Shown in pieces: positions 34,400 to 42,667 of a stretch of 64,000 nucleotides of DNA. The stretch's first letter is position 1; every line of letters begins with the position of its first letter. Position numbers and translations under genes: made by a program. Location: the NCBI GenBank assembly GCA_045534575.1, contig JAZSJZ010000001.1, forward strand, positions 62,001 through 126,000, written 5' to 3'. The notes below the pieces were generated by a model that was not told the origin of the DNA, did not search any database, and saw nothing but the letters and a program-made list of their open reading frames with translations. This DNA is from UBA4636 sp045534575. Its GTDB lineage: Bacteria > Bacillota > Clostridia > Christensenellales > Borkfalkiaceae.

Positions 34400-34596
34400 T
34401 ATTTTTTAAAATTCGTTCCCTTTTTGGCACGTTTTGTTTTTTTGGTATAAAGCAACCTCCATTATTTTTTTGCTAAACGAAAAATATTTGTTTCTTTTTT
34501 TGTTGGCTGTTTTTTAAAAACATAAGCCTATAAGCCGATTAACTGAGATTTTATAAAAATTAACGAAGATTTTATAAAACAATAGTAACCATATAA
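34400..34596. other. Intergenic region
   Basis: No gene seen between 34340 and 34778. Contains one copy of the dispersed 28-bp repeat (34527-34555) and a short direct repeat of AGATTTTATAAAA. Confidence 0.4.
34527..34555 (+). repeat. Dispersed 28-bp repeat, copy F
   Basis: Blocks CCTATAAGC, CGATTAACTGAGA, TTTTATA. Confidence 0.5.
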
Positions 34597-34633
34597 AAAG
34601 CCGAGATTGAAGCCCCCCCTCAATCTCGGCTTT
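34597..34633 (-). terminator. Terminator (AAAGCCGAGATTGA stem)
   Basis: Same 14-bp stem as 27585-27624 with a different loop (AGCCCCCCC). It would end the protease/ATPase operon at 34779-38829. Confidence 0.75.
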
Positions 34634-34778
34634 ATTTTATTGTTTAATTTTCTATCGCGATTTTTTAAAAATACACATTGTTTTTAATTTCGTCGATAAT
34701 TGTCAAAAATGCTTTTTGTACCAATCCTCCATTTGGGAAATTGATATGGAATTATATTGCCATTTTTAAGTCAATTTT

Positions 34779-35330
34779 TTAATTAGATTTAATTTTAGCA
34801 TGCACAAATGGTAAAATAGACTTAACAATTATCGCATTAATTTTTCTTTGCTGTGATGAGTAAATGGTGGTTTTATCATGCTTATTAAACATATCTAACA
34901 TAAAATAATAGTCTTTTCTTGCATCAAAATTATTATATACATTAGCCACAAAAACATCGTTTTCATATAAATATTCCAACAATTTCCTAGAAAAATATCT
35001 TGAGTCCAAAGTAATTTGTTCTCGATTTTTCACCGCATGCACCAACTTAAACATATCATCGTAAACAGACACTTCGTAATTAAGGTCGTCTCTCTCAAAT
35101 TTATTAATACAAGTACTTCCAATGGGATATAATTCATTACCATTAACACAATTTCTGATTGTGAATAGATACTTAAGATTTTCTTTGCCACACACGCATG
35201 CTTTGGATAGTTTTTCATCTATTTCACAGTCCACGATTTCCCATTCATCAACCGCAATCTCCCAAGAATCTCCTTCCGACAACTCAATTACTCTTTTTAT
35301 TAAATTCGCAATGTAACGATTTTCTCTCAT
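34779..35330 (-). CDS. Zinc-ribbon-like protein in the protease/ATPase operon
   Basis: 183 residues from the ATG at 35330 (GAGG binding site). The middle has CVCGKENLKYLFTIRNCVNG then PIGSTCINKF (about 47-80): four cysteines in a treble-clef or ribbon-like arrangement. The rest is helical. I do not recognise a named family. It follows the subtilase and a 58-residue gene on the same strand with short gaps, so it probably belongs to that defence-type operon. Confidence 0.6.
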   Translation of the reverse strand: MRENRYIANLIKRVIELSEGDSWEIAVDEWEIVDCEIDEKLSKACVCGKENLKYLFTIRNCVNGNELYPIGSTCINKFERDDLNYEVSVYDDMFKLVHAVKNREQITLDSRYFSRKLLEYLYENDVFVANVYNNFDARKDYYFMLDMFNKHDKTTIYSSQQRKINAIIVKSILPFVHAKIKSN

Positions 35331-35366
35331 TTTCAACCTCTACTATTAACTATTTGTAACTTTTTA

Positions 35367-35543
35367 TCACTTTTCCTTTCTTACCCCTTTAAACGGCTTA
35401 TTGTTTGAAGTCTTATTATCCATAAATCTTCCCGTTGAGGCGTCTCTTTTTACCCAACTGTCTGTTTTTGGATTGTATGTTTGGCTTCGCCCCTTTACTG
35501 CACCGACTCTTGCATTATCACCTATTGGTTTATTTTTTGCCAT
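35367..35543 (-). CDS. 58-residue basic protein in the protease/ATPase operon
   Basis: 58 codons, ATG with AAGGAG 9 bases upstream, starting 18 bases after the subtilase stop. The peptide opens MAKNKPIGDNARVGAVKGRS and contains YNPKTDSWVKRD, STGRFMD and KPFKGVRKE. It is strongly basic and looks conserved in style (I recall similar small proteins in other genomes). It could be a nucleic-acid-binding or regulatory subunit, or a substrate of the protease. Confidence 0.7.
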   Translation of the reverse strand: MAKNKPIGDNARVGAVKGRSQTYNPKTDSWVKRDASTGRFMDNKTSNNKPFKGVRKEK

Positions 35544-35561
35544 AGTATTTTCTCCTTGTTT

Positions 35562-37787
35562 TCACTCATCAAACTTGATAGTTTCTTCAGCCTTATTATA
35601 AATTTCTATTCTATTTGACACCTTAATTTCAGAAACAATCCATCCTCTAGCGGTACATTGTCTAACAAAATCTTCTATTCTATTTTTGCCAGTTATTTCT
35701 TTTAAAGTGACCACCACACCAAAATTCATTCCTTCCCCATACTTTAACTTTAACCTCTCCTTTGTCTTTACACTTAACCCCCACAATGATGTTTCATAAG
35801 AATTACGAGCTCTAACGCCTGGCTTAATTTCCTCTTGAATGTGTTTTACATTATCCCATTTACGATAATATTCTCTTGCATTTTCTTCAAACACAAAGCC
35901 TTCAGATGTATCAGTTTGTATATTGTTATTAATAGTTTTAATTTTGTTATGTGCCATTCTACCAAACGAAATATCAAACTCTGTATTAGTATAGTCAACG
36001 CCTTGATTTCGAGAGCATGCAGGAAAGTAACACAACGTAGCCTTTGCTACAAAAGGAAATTTATCATTCTCATCCAAAGGAACTGGTATGTTATAGGTAT
36101 AAGTATTATACTTTTCGGATTTAGCAAAGAAATAAAATTTGATTTCGTCTCTATTGCTTTCAATTATGTCTGAAATCTTAATTGGAACTACTCCGTAACC
36201 TTTTTGTTCTGAATATGCATTATTATTCCATCCAGCAGCTGAATCAATAATTAAAGCCTTTGCCACCTCCCTATTAAACTTTAAGACATAAATCAAGTAA
36301 GCTAATTTTCTAGCAATCCATGGAGCCGCATATGAAGTTCCACTTACTAATCTCTCTCCCAAAGGAGTACAAACATGTAAATACATGTCTTCATCACCAC
36401 CATAGTAACTAACGTCTGGCTTATGAAAAAAAGATAAAACAGGACCTTTTCTCGTATATGTAGCAGGATGCTTACTCATATTCACAGAGTTTACAACTAT
36501 AGAATTAATCGAATCCGCCGGTGCACCTATGTATTTTTGTAAACTTTGTTCGCTATCATTAGTCCCTGACACCACAAAAATAACGTCATTTTCATATTGT
36601 ATTTGATCCAATATAGCAGCTTCTGGTGATACATAATTAGGATTTATTTCTAAAATGGAACCTAACGAGATGTTCCAAACCTTAATATCCCTATTATTAG
36701 CAATAATACTTTGAATGTTCTTTAACAAGGTGAATGAACTAAATTTTCTCCCTACGGCCACAGCAAAATGCCTTACCCTAAATCTTCCACAACCGTCATC
36801 TAACCCAGGATTAAACGACGGACCATCAACAATTATTGAACTAACGGTTGTACCATGATAATCATCTTTTTCCACTTCTCTTAACGTTTTATCTATCAAA
36901 TCATAATCTTCAACCCAATCAGAAAAATAGACATCTCTATCAAAAATTTTATCTATAACTCCAATGATAGGCTCATTTGAAGGTTTAGGAATAGAAAGTA
37001 CTTTCTCTATTTTTGTATTTTTTAAAGATACATCTTCTATTGTTTTTTCATCCTCCACCCCCATAGAAATAAGATACGGAGCAGAGCCTTTTAATAAATC
37101 AAGTTCATTTTTGTTTAAAAGTACTGTTGTTGTATTTTTTATAATTCTATCCGGCATAACCCTAATGCCAACTTTCGATAGTAATAACGCTAATTCAACA
37201 TTTACATCATATAAACTTATTAAAGCCGTATTTGTAAAATCTTTGTTAAATGATGGAATATCAAATCCTTCCACAAGATATGAGTCGCATAACATTCTAA
37301 TAAAAAAATCGTCTTTTATCTTTGAACTATTGATAGACACTAATTTGTTTTGTATTGCTATTATATCTTTTGGCAACACTTTATCGTCATAGAGTTGTTT
37401 TGTTATATTTATTACTTCGTGTAAGGAATTTATAGTTTCTTGTAATACTGCTTTAGAAACATAATGTGTAAATATATGTTTTTTGTTGTGGGAATCATCT
37501 TCTGCAAATCTAGCACCTCTAATAGAATCCTCCGAATCAATCCCTTTAGATGAAAAATAACTACTTATACGACTACTCTTTGGAACAATTCTATTGTATT
37601 TAACATCAATTAAAGCTCCATCAATTATGTTATTTCTTAACCAAAAGCCTTGTAGCGCTATTAAATCATCCAATAAAGAATCTAAATGCTCTATTTCTAA
37701 AACACCTTTTAATGTGGGCCTTCCATATGCATTTTTTCTTTTTTCTTGCTTAAACTCTCCTCTTAAATATAGCAAACTATTCTTCAT
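35562..37787 (-). CDS. Subtilisin-like serine protease (IetS-like)
   Basis: 741 residues, no signal peptide, so cytosolic. S8 catalytic triad Asp279 (IGVID), His311 (DDYHGTTV) and Ser485 (SGTSYAAP), with oxyanion Asn410 (VSGTND). A 270-residue N-terminal domain and a 200-residue C-terminal beta-rich domain flank the protease. Its start overlaps the AAA ATPase gene by 11 bases. AAA plus intracellular subtilase pairs are known as IetAS, first as plasmid stability genes and later as anti-phage defence. Assignment rests on this architecture. Confidence 0.88.
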   Translation of the reverse strand: MKNSLLYLRGEFKQEKRKNAYGRPTLKGVLEIEHLDSLLDDLIALQGFWLRNNIIDGALIDVKYNRIVPKSSRISSYFSSKGIDSEDSIRGARFAEDDSHNKKHIFTHYVSKAVLQETINSLHEVINITKQLYDDKVLPKDIIAIQNKLVSINSSKIKDDFFIRMLCDSYLVEGFDIPSFNKDFTNTALISLYDVNVELALLLSKVGIRVMPDRIIKNTTTVLLNKNELDLLKGSAPYLISMGVEDEKTIEDVSLKNTKIEKVLSIPKPSNEPIIGVIDKIFDRDVYFSDWVEDYDLIDKTLREVEKDDYHGTTVSSIIVDGPSFNPGLDDGCGRFRVRHFAVAVGRKFSSFTLLKNIQSIIANNRDIKVWNISLGSILEINPNYVSPEAAILDQIQYENDVIFVVSGTNDSEQSLQKYIGAPADSINSIVVNSVNMSKHPATYTRKGPVLSFFHKPDVSYYGGDEDMYLHVCTPLGERLVSGTSYAAPWIARKLAYLIYVLKFNREVAKALIIDSAAGWNNNAYSEQKGYGVVPIKISDIIESNRDEIKFYFFAKSEKYNTYTYNIPVPLDENDKFPFVAKATLCYFPACSRNQGVDYTNTEFDISFGRMAHNKIKTINNNIQTDTSEGFVFEENAREYYRKWDNVKHIQEEIKPGVRARNSYETSLWGLSVKTKERLKLKYGEGMNFGVVVTLKEITGKNRIEDFVRQCTARGWIVSEIKVSNRIEIYNKAEETIKFDE

Positions 37788-38829
37788 CGCTATCTCCTTT
37801 TAATTCTCTAGCTAATTGGCTTTTGGAAATTTTTGTTATTATTTCTATTTCTCTTAACGAAAAACCTAATTCTTGTAGCTTTTTAGGATTATCTTTATCC
37901 TCTCCCACATAAACCTTAAAAAACATGTTTCTTAAGTACCCATACTCACTATCAAGGCCACTAAATGCAATAGATGTTTTTATTAGGTTAATCAGTTCTG
38001 CAGGATATGGAATATTCTCATATAGATTAATAATTTTTCTTACCATCCTAGAATTTTTACCATTCAAATTATACTTATCCAAAAGTTGATTTGTTATCAT
38101 TACAGCAATATCTATCAAATCATTTCTTGTGTATCTATTAAAATTAACTACTGCATCAAACCTACGAACTAATGCCTTATCAAAAACATTGAATAAATTT
38201 GTTGTAGCTATAATAACCACATCATCTCTTAACGAATCTAATCCTTTTAGCATTGCAGAAGTCGCCCTACCCATTTCTCGAACATCATTACTATTTATCC
38301 GATCAATAGCGATACTATCTATTTCATCAAATAATACGATGTTTTTGTTAGAAAACACAAAATCATTTATATCATCAAATAATTTAGCTATGTTCTTTTG
38401 AGTTTGCCCCAAATGACTATCTACCAGTTCACTAAAATTTACCACATACAAATTTTTGTTTAGAACCTTAGCTATAAGTTTTGCAGCTTCAGTTTTCCCT
38501 GTTCCTGGTGCACCTTCAAACAAAAATTTGTTTACTCCTATCTTATGGTTAATTGCGTTAACAACACCATCTATATCGGCCCTTATTTCAGCTGGTAAAG
38601 ATAAATATTGAACACCAACTGTCACCTTCCTTAAAAATACCGATTCTTTTTCCATTGTTTGAGACATAAACGAATTAGTATCAGCCAAAACAGAAACAAT
38701 GTATTCACTTAATTGATAATCTCCATCATTTTCAAATTCTTTAGCTATTTCATACGCCTCATCTTTAAAAGCCATTTCATTTTTTTCAGCAAAATATTTA
38801 ATTAAATTAATCACATTTTTCTTTTTCAT
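37777..38829 (-). CDS. AAA ATPase paired with subtilase (IetA-like)
   Basis: 350 residues from the ATG at 38829 (GGAGGGAG upstream; a start at 38859 has none). One AAA domain: Walker A GAPGTGKT (106-113), Walker B VLFDE (165-169), sensor ATTN, arginine finger region ALVRRFD. A helical N-terminal domain precedes it. It is translationally linked to the downstream protease and likely controls or feeds it. Confidence 0.88.
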   Translation of the reverse strand: MKKKNVINLIKYFAEKNEMAFKDEAYEIAKEFENDGDYQLSEYIVSVLADTNSFMSQTMEKESVFLRKVTVGVQYLSLPAEIRADIDGVVNAINHKIGVNKFLFEGAPGTGKTEAAKLIAKVLNKNLYVVNFSELVDSHLGQTQKNIAKLFDDINDFVFSNKNIVLFDEIDSIAIDRINSNDVREMGRATSAMLKGLDSLRDDVVIIATTNLFNVFDKALVRRFDAVVNFNRYTRNDLIDIAVMITNQLLDKYNLNGKNSRMVRKIINLYENIPYPAELINLIKTSIAFSGLDSEYGYLRNMFFKVYVGEDKDNPKKLQELGFSLREIEIITKISKSQLARELKGDSDEE

Positions 38830-39002
38830 GAGCCTCCCTCCTCTTAATATGGGACACAACTAATGTTTTTTGGGACAATTTTAGTTTATCATACATATAT
38901 TTTTTTTGCAATCATATATGACAACTTTTCTTGAAATTTTCAAATTAATTTTTTATGTTGTAATTTTATTCTTTCTTGTCGTTTATCTTTACGAATCATA
39001 AT
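38830..39002. promoter_or_regulatory. Upstream region of the IetAS-like operon with GGGACA direct repeats
   Basis: Two TGGGACA copies (38853 and 38870 area, 19 bp apart) lie between a weak TTGCAA-17-TAAACT promoter and the ATG: a candidate operator. Otherwise AT-rich, with no gene. Confidence 0.35.
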
Positions 39003-39032
39003 AAAGACACCCTTGAGCACAAGGGTGTCTTT
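39003..39032 (-). terminator. Terminator after the DUF2075 gene
   Basis: A perfect 13-bp stem (AAAGACACCCTTG) with a 4-nt loop and T-rich flank. Confidence 0.8.
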
Positions 39033-39067
39033 CTCGATTTTTTTATATATGTGATATATTTATTTCT

Positions 39068-39139
39068 TTAACTGATATAAGATTCTACAATCTTTTCTGC
39101 AATTCGCCTTATACTGGTACGACCACTGTTGCCAATCAT
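39068..39139 (-). CDS. Possible 23-codon ORF coupled to the DUF2075 gene
   Basis: ATG overlaps the helicase stop (ATGA). The encoded peptide MIGNSGRTSIRRIAEKIVES plus three residues is basic and helix-like. Too short to assign; listed because of the tight coupling. Confidence 0.3.
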   Translation of the reverse strand: MIGNSGRTSIRRIAEKIVESYIS

Positions 39140-41265
39140 ATTTCTTCAATTCCTAAACTCTTCAAATATTCATACGTTCCGTCATAATATTCAGGCAAGC
39201 GCGTACTATCTTCCCAGAACCCGCTAATCGTTTTGTTAGAATTCCCTTTCGGCACGCAAATCACCATTCCTGCTCTTGCGCGCGTCAGTAAAACGCGATA
39301 AGCGTTTAACATATACTTCATTAAATCTTGTTTACTTTCGCTCGTTGGGGTTTGTTCTACCCACTTTGTTTGCCCGTTAAATCTATAGAAATGCCACTCG
39401 CCATTTTCATATCTCATATCGGCGTCCCAAAGCAAACACGTATAATCAAGTTCTAACCCTTGAACTTGTATCTCCGTTGCCGCATCTTCAAGATAATTTG
39501 ATGCTCTAGTATCAATTTTATCCTCTAAGAACCAATGAACAGCATTTTCATCGCCCGAAGGCAATACATGGATACCCAAAGGCTTAAATCTTGCCGATTC
39601 TTTTGTTATAAGAACACCTGTCCGCTCCGTCCCCCTAACCTTGTCGTGCAACCACCTTTTTGCCTTTTCCATATCCCTTGTAAGCACAATAGGATACTTG
39701 TCTTTAATTTCTTTATATAATTCTGCAGCAGTGGACTCAATCGCGAGCAATGAGTGAACAAAAGCAGAGAGTTTTTCTGCCCTATAAGAACGCAAAGACA
39801 CCGCGAGATGTAAATTGTCTGAATATGTAACCTTGTCGTTCTTTTCAAGCAACTCGTTAACTTTTCCTTCCGCATATTCCTCTTCAGTTAGTTTAGAGGA
39901 AATATGAACATTCCAATGTGGAAATTTCTCATTAAGCGCGTAAATCCATTCAGAAATACCCGCTTCACCAGTATTGATTTCTTGACCGCCGCCAACTAGA
40001 CAAATAATCGTTGCCCAATCTTCGCGTTGGTCAAGCGACCAAATCAAAAACGCCGCTTCAGACATAGGGAAATTGGGAACTTTCAATTTATTACCGTAAG
40101 TTCCACCTCTCTTCAAGTAATCAGCAAGTCTTTTGTGCGTCCAAGAACGTTGCGCCTCGTCAAAAATTGCAACATGTTCCACTTCACCATAGCCAGATTC
40201 TGCAAGTTTTACCGCCTTTTCTTCATCAATTTCTAAAATGCCATTTTCAACAGGATTTTTGATTTTTGCAAGCATATTATCACGATAACGATGGATAATT
40301 TGAATAAACTTGCTCACCTCTCTGCGCGAATCTGAAAGTTTTTTACTTTCGCTTCTCTCACGGCATTTTTTATGATTATCTTTTGCCAGCGCTTCGGTCA
40401 ACACTGCAACCAACGGGCCGTTACCCGAAAGGTAAACAGCGCCTTCGTCTTCAATAGGTTTGTCTTTTCCTTGATAAGTTTGTCTTACAGCAACGTCAAG
40501 ACCTACAAGCGTTTTGCCTGCACCAGGAACGCCAGTTACAAAACAAATACTTTTTTCTCTATTTTTCTTACTCTTTTGTATTACGTCAAGAATATATGCT
40601 ATCGTCGCGTCTGTAGAAACCTTGTCTGCCTCATGTCTTGTAATATTTTCTACCGAATGACTTTCATAAAGAGTTTTTGCCGCTTCAATAATCGTAGGCG
40701 TCGGTGCATACGGACTGATAATCCAATCTGGATTTACTTCAGGTTCGTTGGGGTATTTTTCTAAAATTTTAGATATTAAATTTGAAACTCCTCTTTCGCC
40801 TGTAACAAGAGGATTAACTACTCTATCGTCATAAACAGACATTCTAATATCGGTAGATGAACTGCGATAATTTGTCGCGACCAAAATCGGAACAATAAGG
40901 TTCTCCTGACTAAATTTGTGGAAATTTTTCAAATCAAGTGCATAGTCAAGAACTTGGTCTATGTCTGCTTCCAATATTTTTGATTCTCCAACCTTAAACT
41001 CCACACAAAAAACTACGCCTTCAAGAAGCAACACTACGTCAATTCTTTTCCCAAGTCTAGGAATATCATATTCAAATATAACCTGTCCGTTTTTATTTGC
41101 AAAATTTGATAAAATGCCCTTTATGATAGATATTTCTGCTTTCCACGCTTCTCTTGTGGTCGTAAGCGCATCACCATGATAGTTATCACATAGCGCGCCA
41201 AATATTGAATTTTCATCAGCGTTTATGAATTTTTCTAAACTGCTGTTATACAAACAACGATTCAT
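39136..41265 (-). CDS. DUF2075 superfamily 1 helicase with N-terminal nuclease-like domain
   Basis: 709 residues. N-terminal PD-(D/E)xK-like motif: Asp76 (RIDVV), then Glu89-x-Lys91 (VEFKVG). Helicase core: Walker A GVPGAGKT (245-252), Walker B IFDEAQR, and motif VI NAYRVLLTRARAGM. Such schlafen-like helicase proteins often sit in defence islands. It shares a transcript with the small Xre protein upstream. The gap between them holds an inverted repeat (41297-41336) and a palindrome (41332-41354). Likely acts on phage or foreign nucleic acid; inferred. Confidence 0.85.
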   Translation of the reverse strand: MNRCLYNSSLEKFINADENSIFGALCDNYHGDALTTTREAWKAEISIIKGILSNFANKNGQVIFEYDIPRLGKRIDVVLLLEGVVFCVEFKVGESKILEADIDQVLDYALDLKNFHKFSQENLIVPILVATNYRSSSTDIRMSVYDDRVVNPLVTGERGVSNLISKILEKYPNEPEVNPDWIISPYAPTPTIIEAAKTLYESHSVENITRHEADKVSTDATIAYILDVIQKSKKNREKSICFVTGVPGAGKTLVGLDVAVRQTYQGKDKPIEDEGAVYLSGNGPLVAVLTEALAKDNHKKCRERSESKKLSDSRREVSKFIQIIHRYRDNMLAKIKNPVENGILEIDEEKAVKLAESGYGEVEHVAIFDEAQRSWTHKRLADYLKRGGTYGNKLKVPNFPMSEAAFLIWSLDQREDWATIICLVGGGQEINTGEAGISEWIYALNEKFPHWNVHISSKLTEEEYAEGKVNELLEKNDKVTYSDNLHLAVSLRSYRAEKLSAFVHSLLAIESTAAELYKEIKDKYPIVLTRDMEKAKRWLHDKVRGTERTGVLITKESARFKPLGIHVLPSGDENAVHWFLEDKIDTRASNYLEDAATEIQVQGLELDYTCLLWDADMRYENGEWHFYRFNGQTKWVEQTPTSESKQDLMKYMLNAYRVLLTRARAGMVICVPKGNSNKTISGFWEDSTRLPEYYDGTYEYLKSLGIEEI

Positions 41266-41296
41266 ATAAAATTTCCTTCTTTATTCTTTTAGGCAC

Positions 41297-41354
41297 ATAT
41301 TTACTAAAATCAGTTCGATTTTAGCACAGTAAATATGACAGTTTTTGTCATATT
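41297..41354. promoter_or_regulatory. Inverted repeats between the Xre and helicase genes
   Basis: ATATTTACT-TAAAATC pairs with GATTTTA-AGTAAATAT. The adjacent palindrome AATATGACA/TGTCATATT is a good candidate operator or attenuator. Confidence 0.45.
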
Positions 41355-41361
41355 ATAAAAA

Positions 41362-41577
41362 TTAGTTTTCTTTTGAAGGCACAATTTCTACGATTTCGTC
41401 CATTGTGCAGTTTAAGGCAGTGCAAATCTTGACAAGCACGTCGCTTGATACGGTTGCACCGTCTTTTTTCATTTTTGCTAAAGTTGCAGTGCTTATACCC
41501 GCTTTTAAAGCTAGGTCTTTGCTTTTCATTTCTCTATCTATTAGCAATTTAAAAAGTTTCTTATAGCTTGCAGCCAT
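41362..41577 (-). CDS. Small Xre-family regulator
   Basis: 71 residues, Cro/C1-type HTH of the short YozG-like kind: KLFKLLIDREMKSKDLALKAGISTATLAKMKKDGATVSSDVLVKICTALNC. First gene before the DUF2075 helicase, with its own consensus promoter. Likely controls the pair. Confidence 0.85.
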   Translation of the reverse strand: MAASYKKLFKLLIDREMKSKDLALKAGISTATLAKMKKDGATVSSDVLVKICTALNCTMDEIVEIVPSKEN

Positions 41578-41611
41578 GTTCCACCTCGTAATAAATATTT
41601 ATATATTTAAC

Positions 41612-41640
41612 ATTATAATATATCCTTTTAGCAATTTCAA
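41612..41640 (-). promoter_or_regulatory. Promoter of the Xre-helicase operon
   Basis: Minus strand TTGAAA, 17-bp spacer, TATAAT. Confidence 0.65.
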
Positions 41641-41693
41641 GGACTTTTGTAAAATTAATTATAAGTTCTTTTAATTTTTTAAATCATCGTAAA

Positions 41694-41724
41694 CAAAAAA
41701 CGCTACCAAAATTTTTTGATAGCG
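41694..41724 (-). terminator. Terminator-like hairpin
   Basis: CGCTA-x-CAAAA paired with TTTTG-x-TAGCG, then TTTTTT on the minus strand. May be a distal stop for the RloAB-like operon. Confidence 0.55.
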
Positions 41725-42132
41725 CCTATCCACCTAACGGAAATATGCACAAAACGGATATTCCAATTTTTAAGTTCCGTCTTTTTGCTTGAAAAAAATG
41801 CTCATTTTTAATTTTTGCCAAACGATTTTTTTCAAAATTCTTAAGGCTCAAAATTCCGCATTTTATCTAATATTTTAAGTTTATTTTTTGTAAAAAAAGT
41901 GGATGTGTTGAACAAAAAGTTCAACACATCCGTGTAATGGTGACCTAATTCAAAGGTAAATCTGCATTTAATTTATCTTTAAAATCACTGATAAAATCGA
42001 CAATTTTGCAACTTTTAATAATGGAAAAAATATTAGCCTTTTTTTAGTGTCTTTTTTGTCCATATATATACAAATCGGCTATTTTTATTCGTTTAAAAAT
42101 TAATATTTTTCAAACCATTTTTTAAGGAAAGG
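41725..42132. other. Intergenic region with second hairpin
   Basis: No gene seen. A perfect 13-bp stem, GGATGTGTTGAAC with a 5-nt A loop (41901-41931), has a T run on the minus strand and is probably the main terminator of the RloAB-like operon. Confidence 0.5.
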
Positions 42133-42666
42133 TCAACCATCTCTTTTTTTTGAATTCTTTTTTCTCACAAGTATTTTATCCATAACAACTAATAAATTGC
42201 TTTGTTTTTCACCAATTTTTTCCGCCTTAAGACTTTTCTCAGATGCAATACCTAAATTTTTTAAATTTGCAAACTTTTTAGCTTCTCTGGCTTTACTTGT
42301 ATTAGGTATAGATCTACCTAAAAACACTTCTTCAATGTTTTTGCAAAACCAAACAAGCTTGTAATTGTTTGATTCACAGAAAGCAATTATATCTTGATTT
42401 ATTTTTTGTACTTCCGGATTTGCATTTTGCTTATCGATATCAATACAATACACAACTTCTGAAGTATCTTTATAGGGGCCAATTTTTTCTTTAATTTCTT
42501 TTAAAACAGCTCTTTTATTATAATTCCCTTTACCGTTTAAATACACCCATTGTGGCTTAAAACTATACTTATCTGCTTCATAAAAATATTGCAAAGCCTT
42601 ATCAATATATTTAGGATCTGTGGCAGTCTTTTTATCTGTTTCTACGCAAAACACTATTACTTTCAT
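42133..42666 (-). CDS. RloB-like TOPRIM-type protein (AbiLii-like)
   Basis: 177 residues from the ATG at 42666 (GGAGAGG upstream), starting 1 base after the AAA gene's stop. VIVFCVET at the start supplies a TOPRIM-like glutamate. VVYCIDID supplies the D-x-D pair. WFCKNIEEVFLGR matches the FE-x-W/F-like region of RloB proteins. A basic tail ends the protein. With the AAA protein upstream it forms an RloA-RloB/AbiL-type abortive-infection pair. Nuclease activity is inferred. Confidence 0.72.
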   Translation of the reverse strand: MKVIVFCVETDKKTATDPKYIDKALQYFYEADKYSFKPQWVYLNGKGNYNKRAVLKEIKEKIGPYKDTSEVVYCIDIDKQNANPEVQKINQDIIAFCESNNYKLVWFCKNIEEVFLGRSIPNTSKAREAKKFANLKNLGIASEKSLKAEKIGEKQSNLLVVMDKILVRKKNSKKRDG

Positions 42667-42667
42667 A

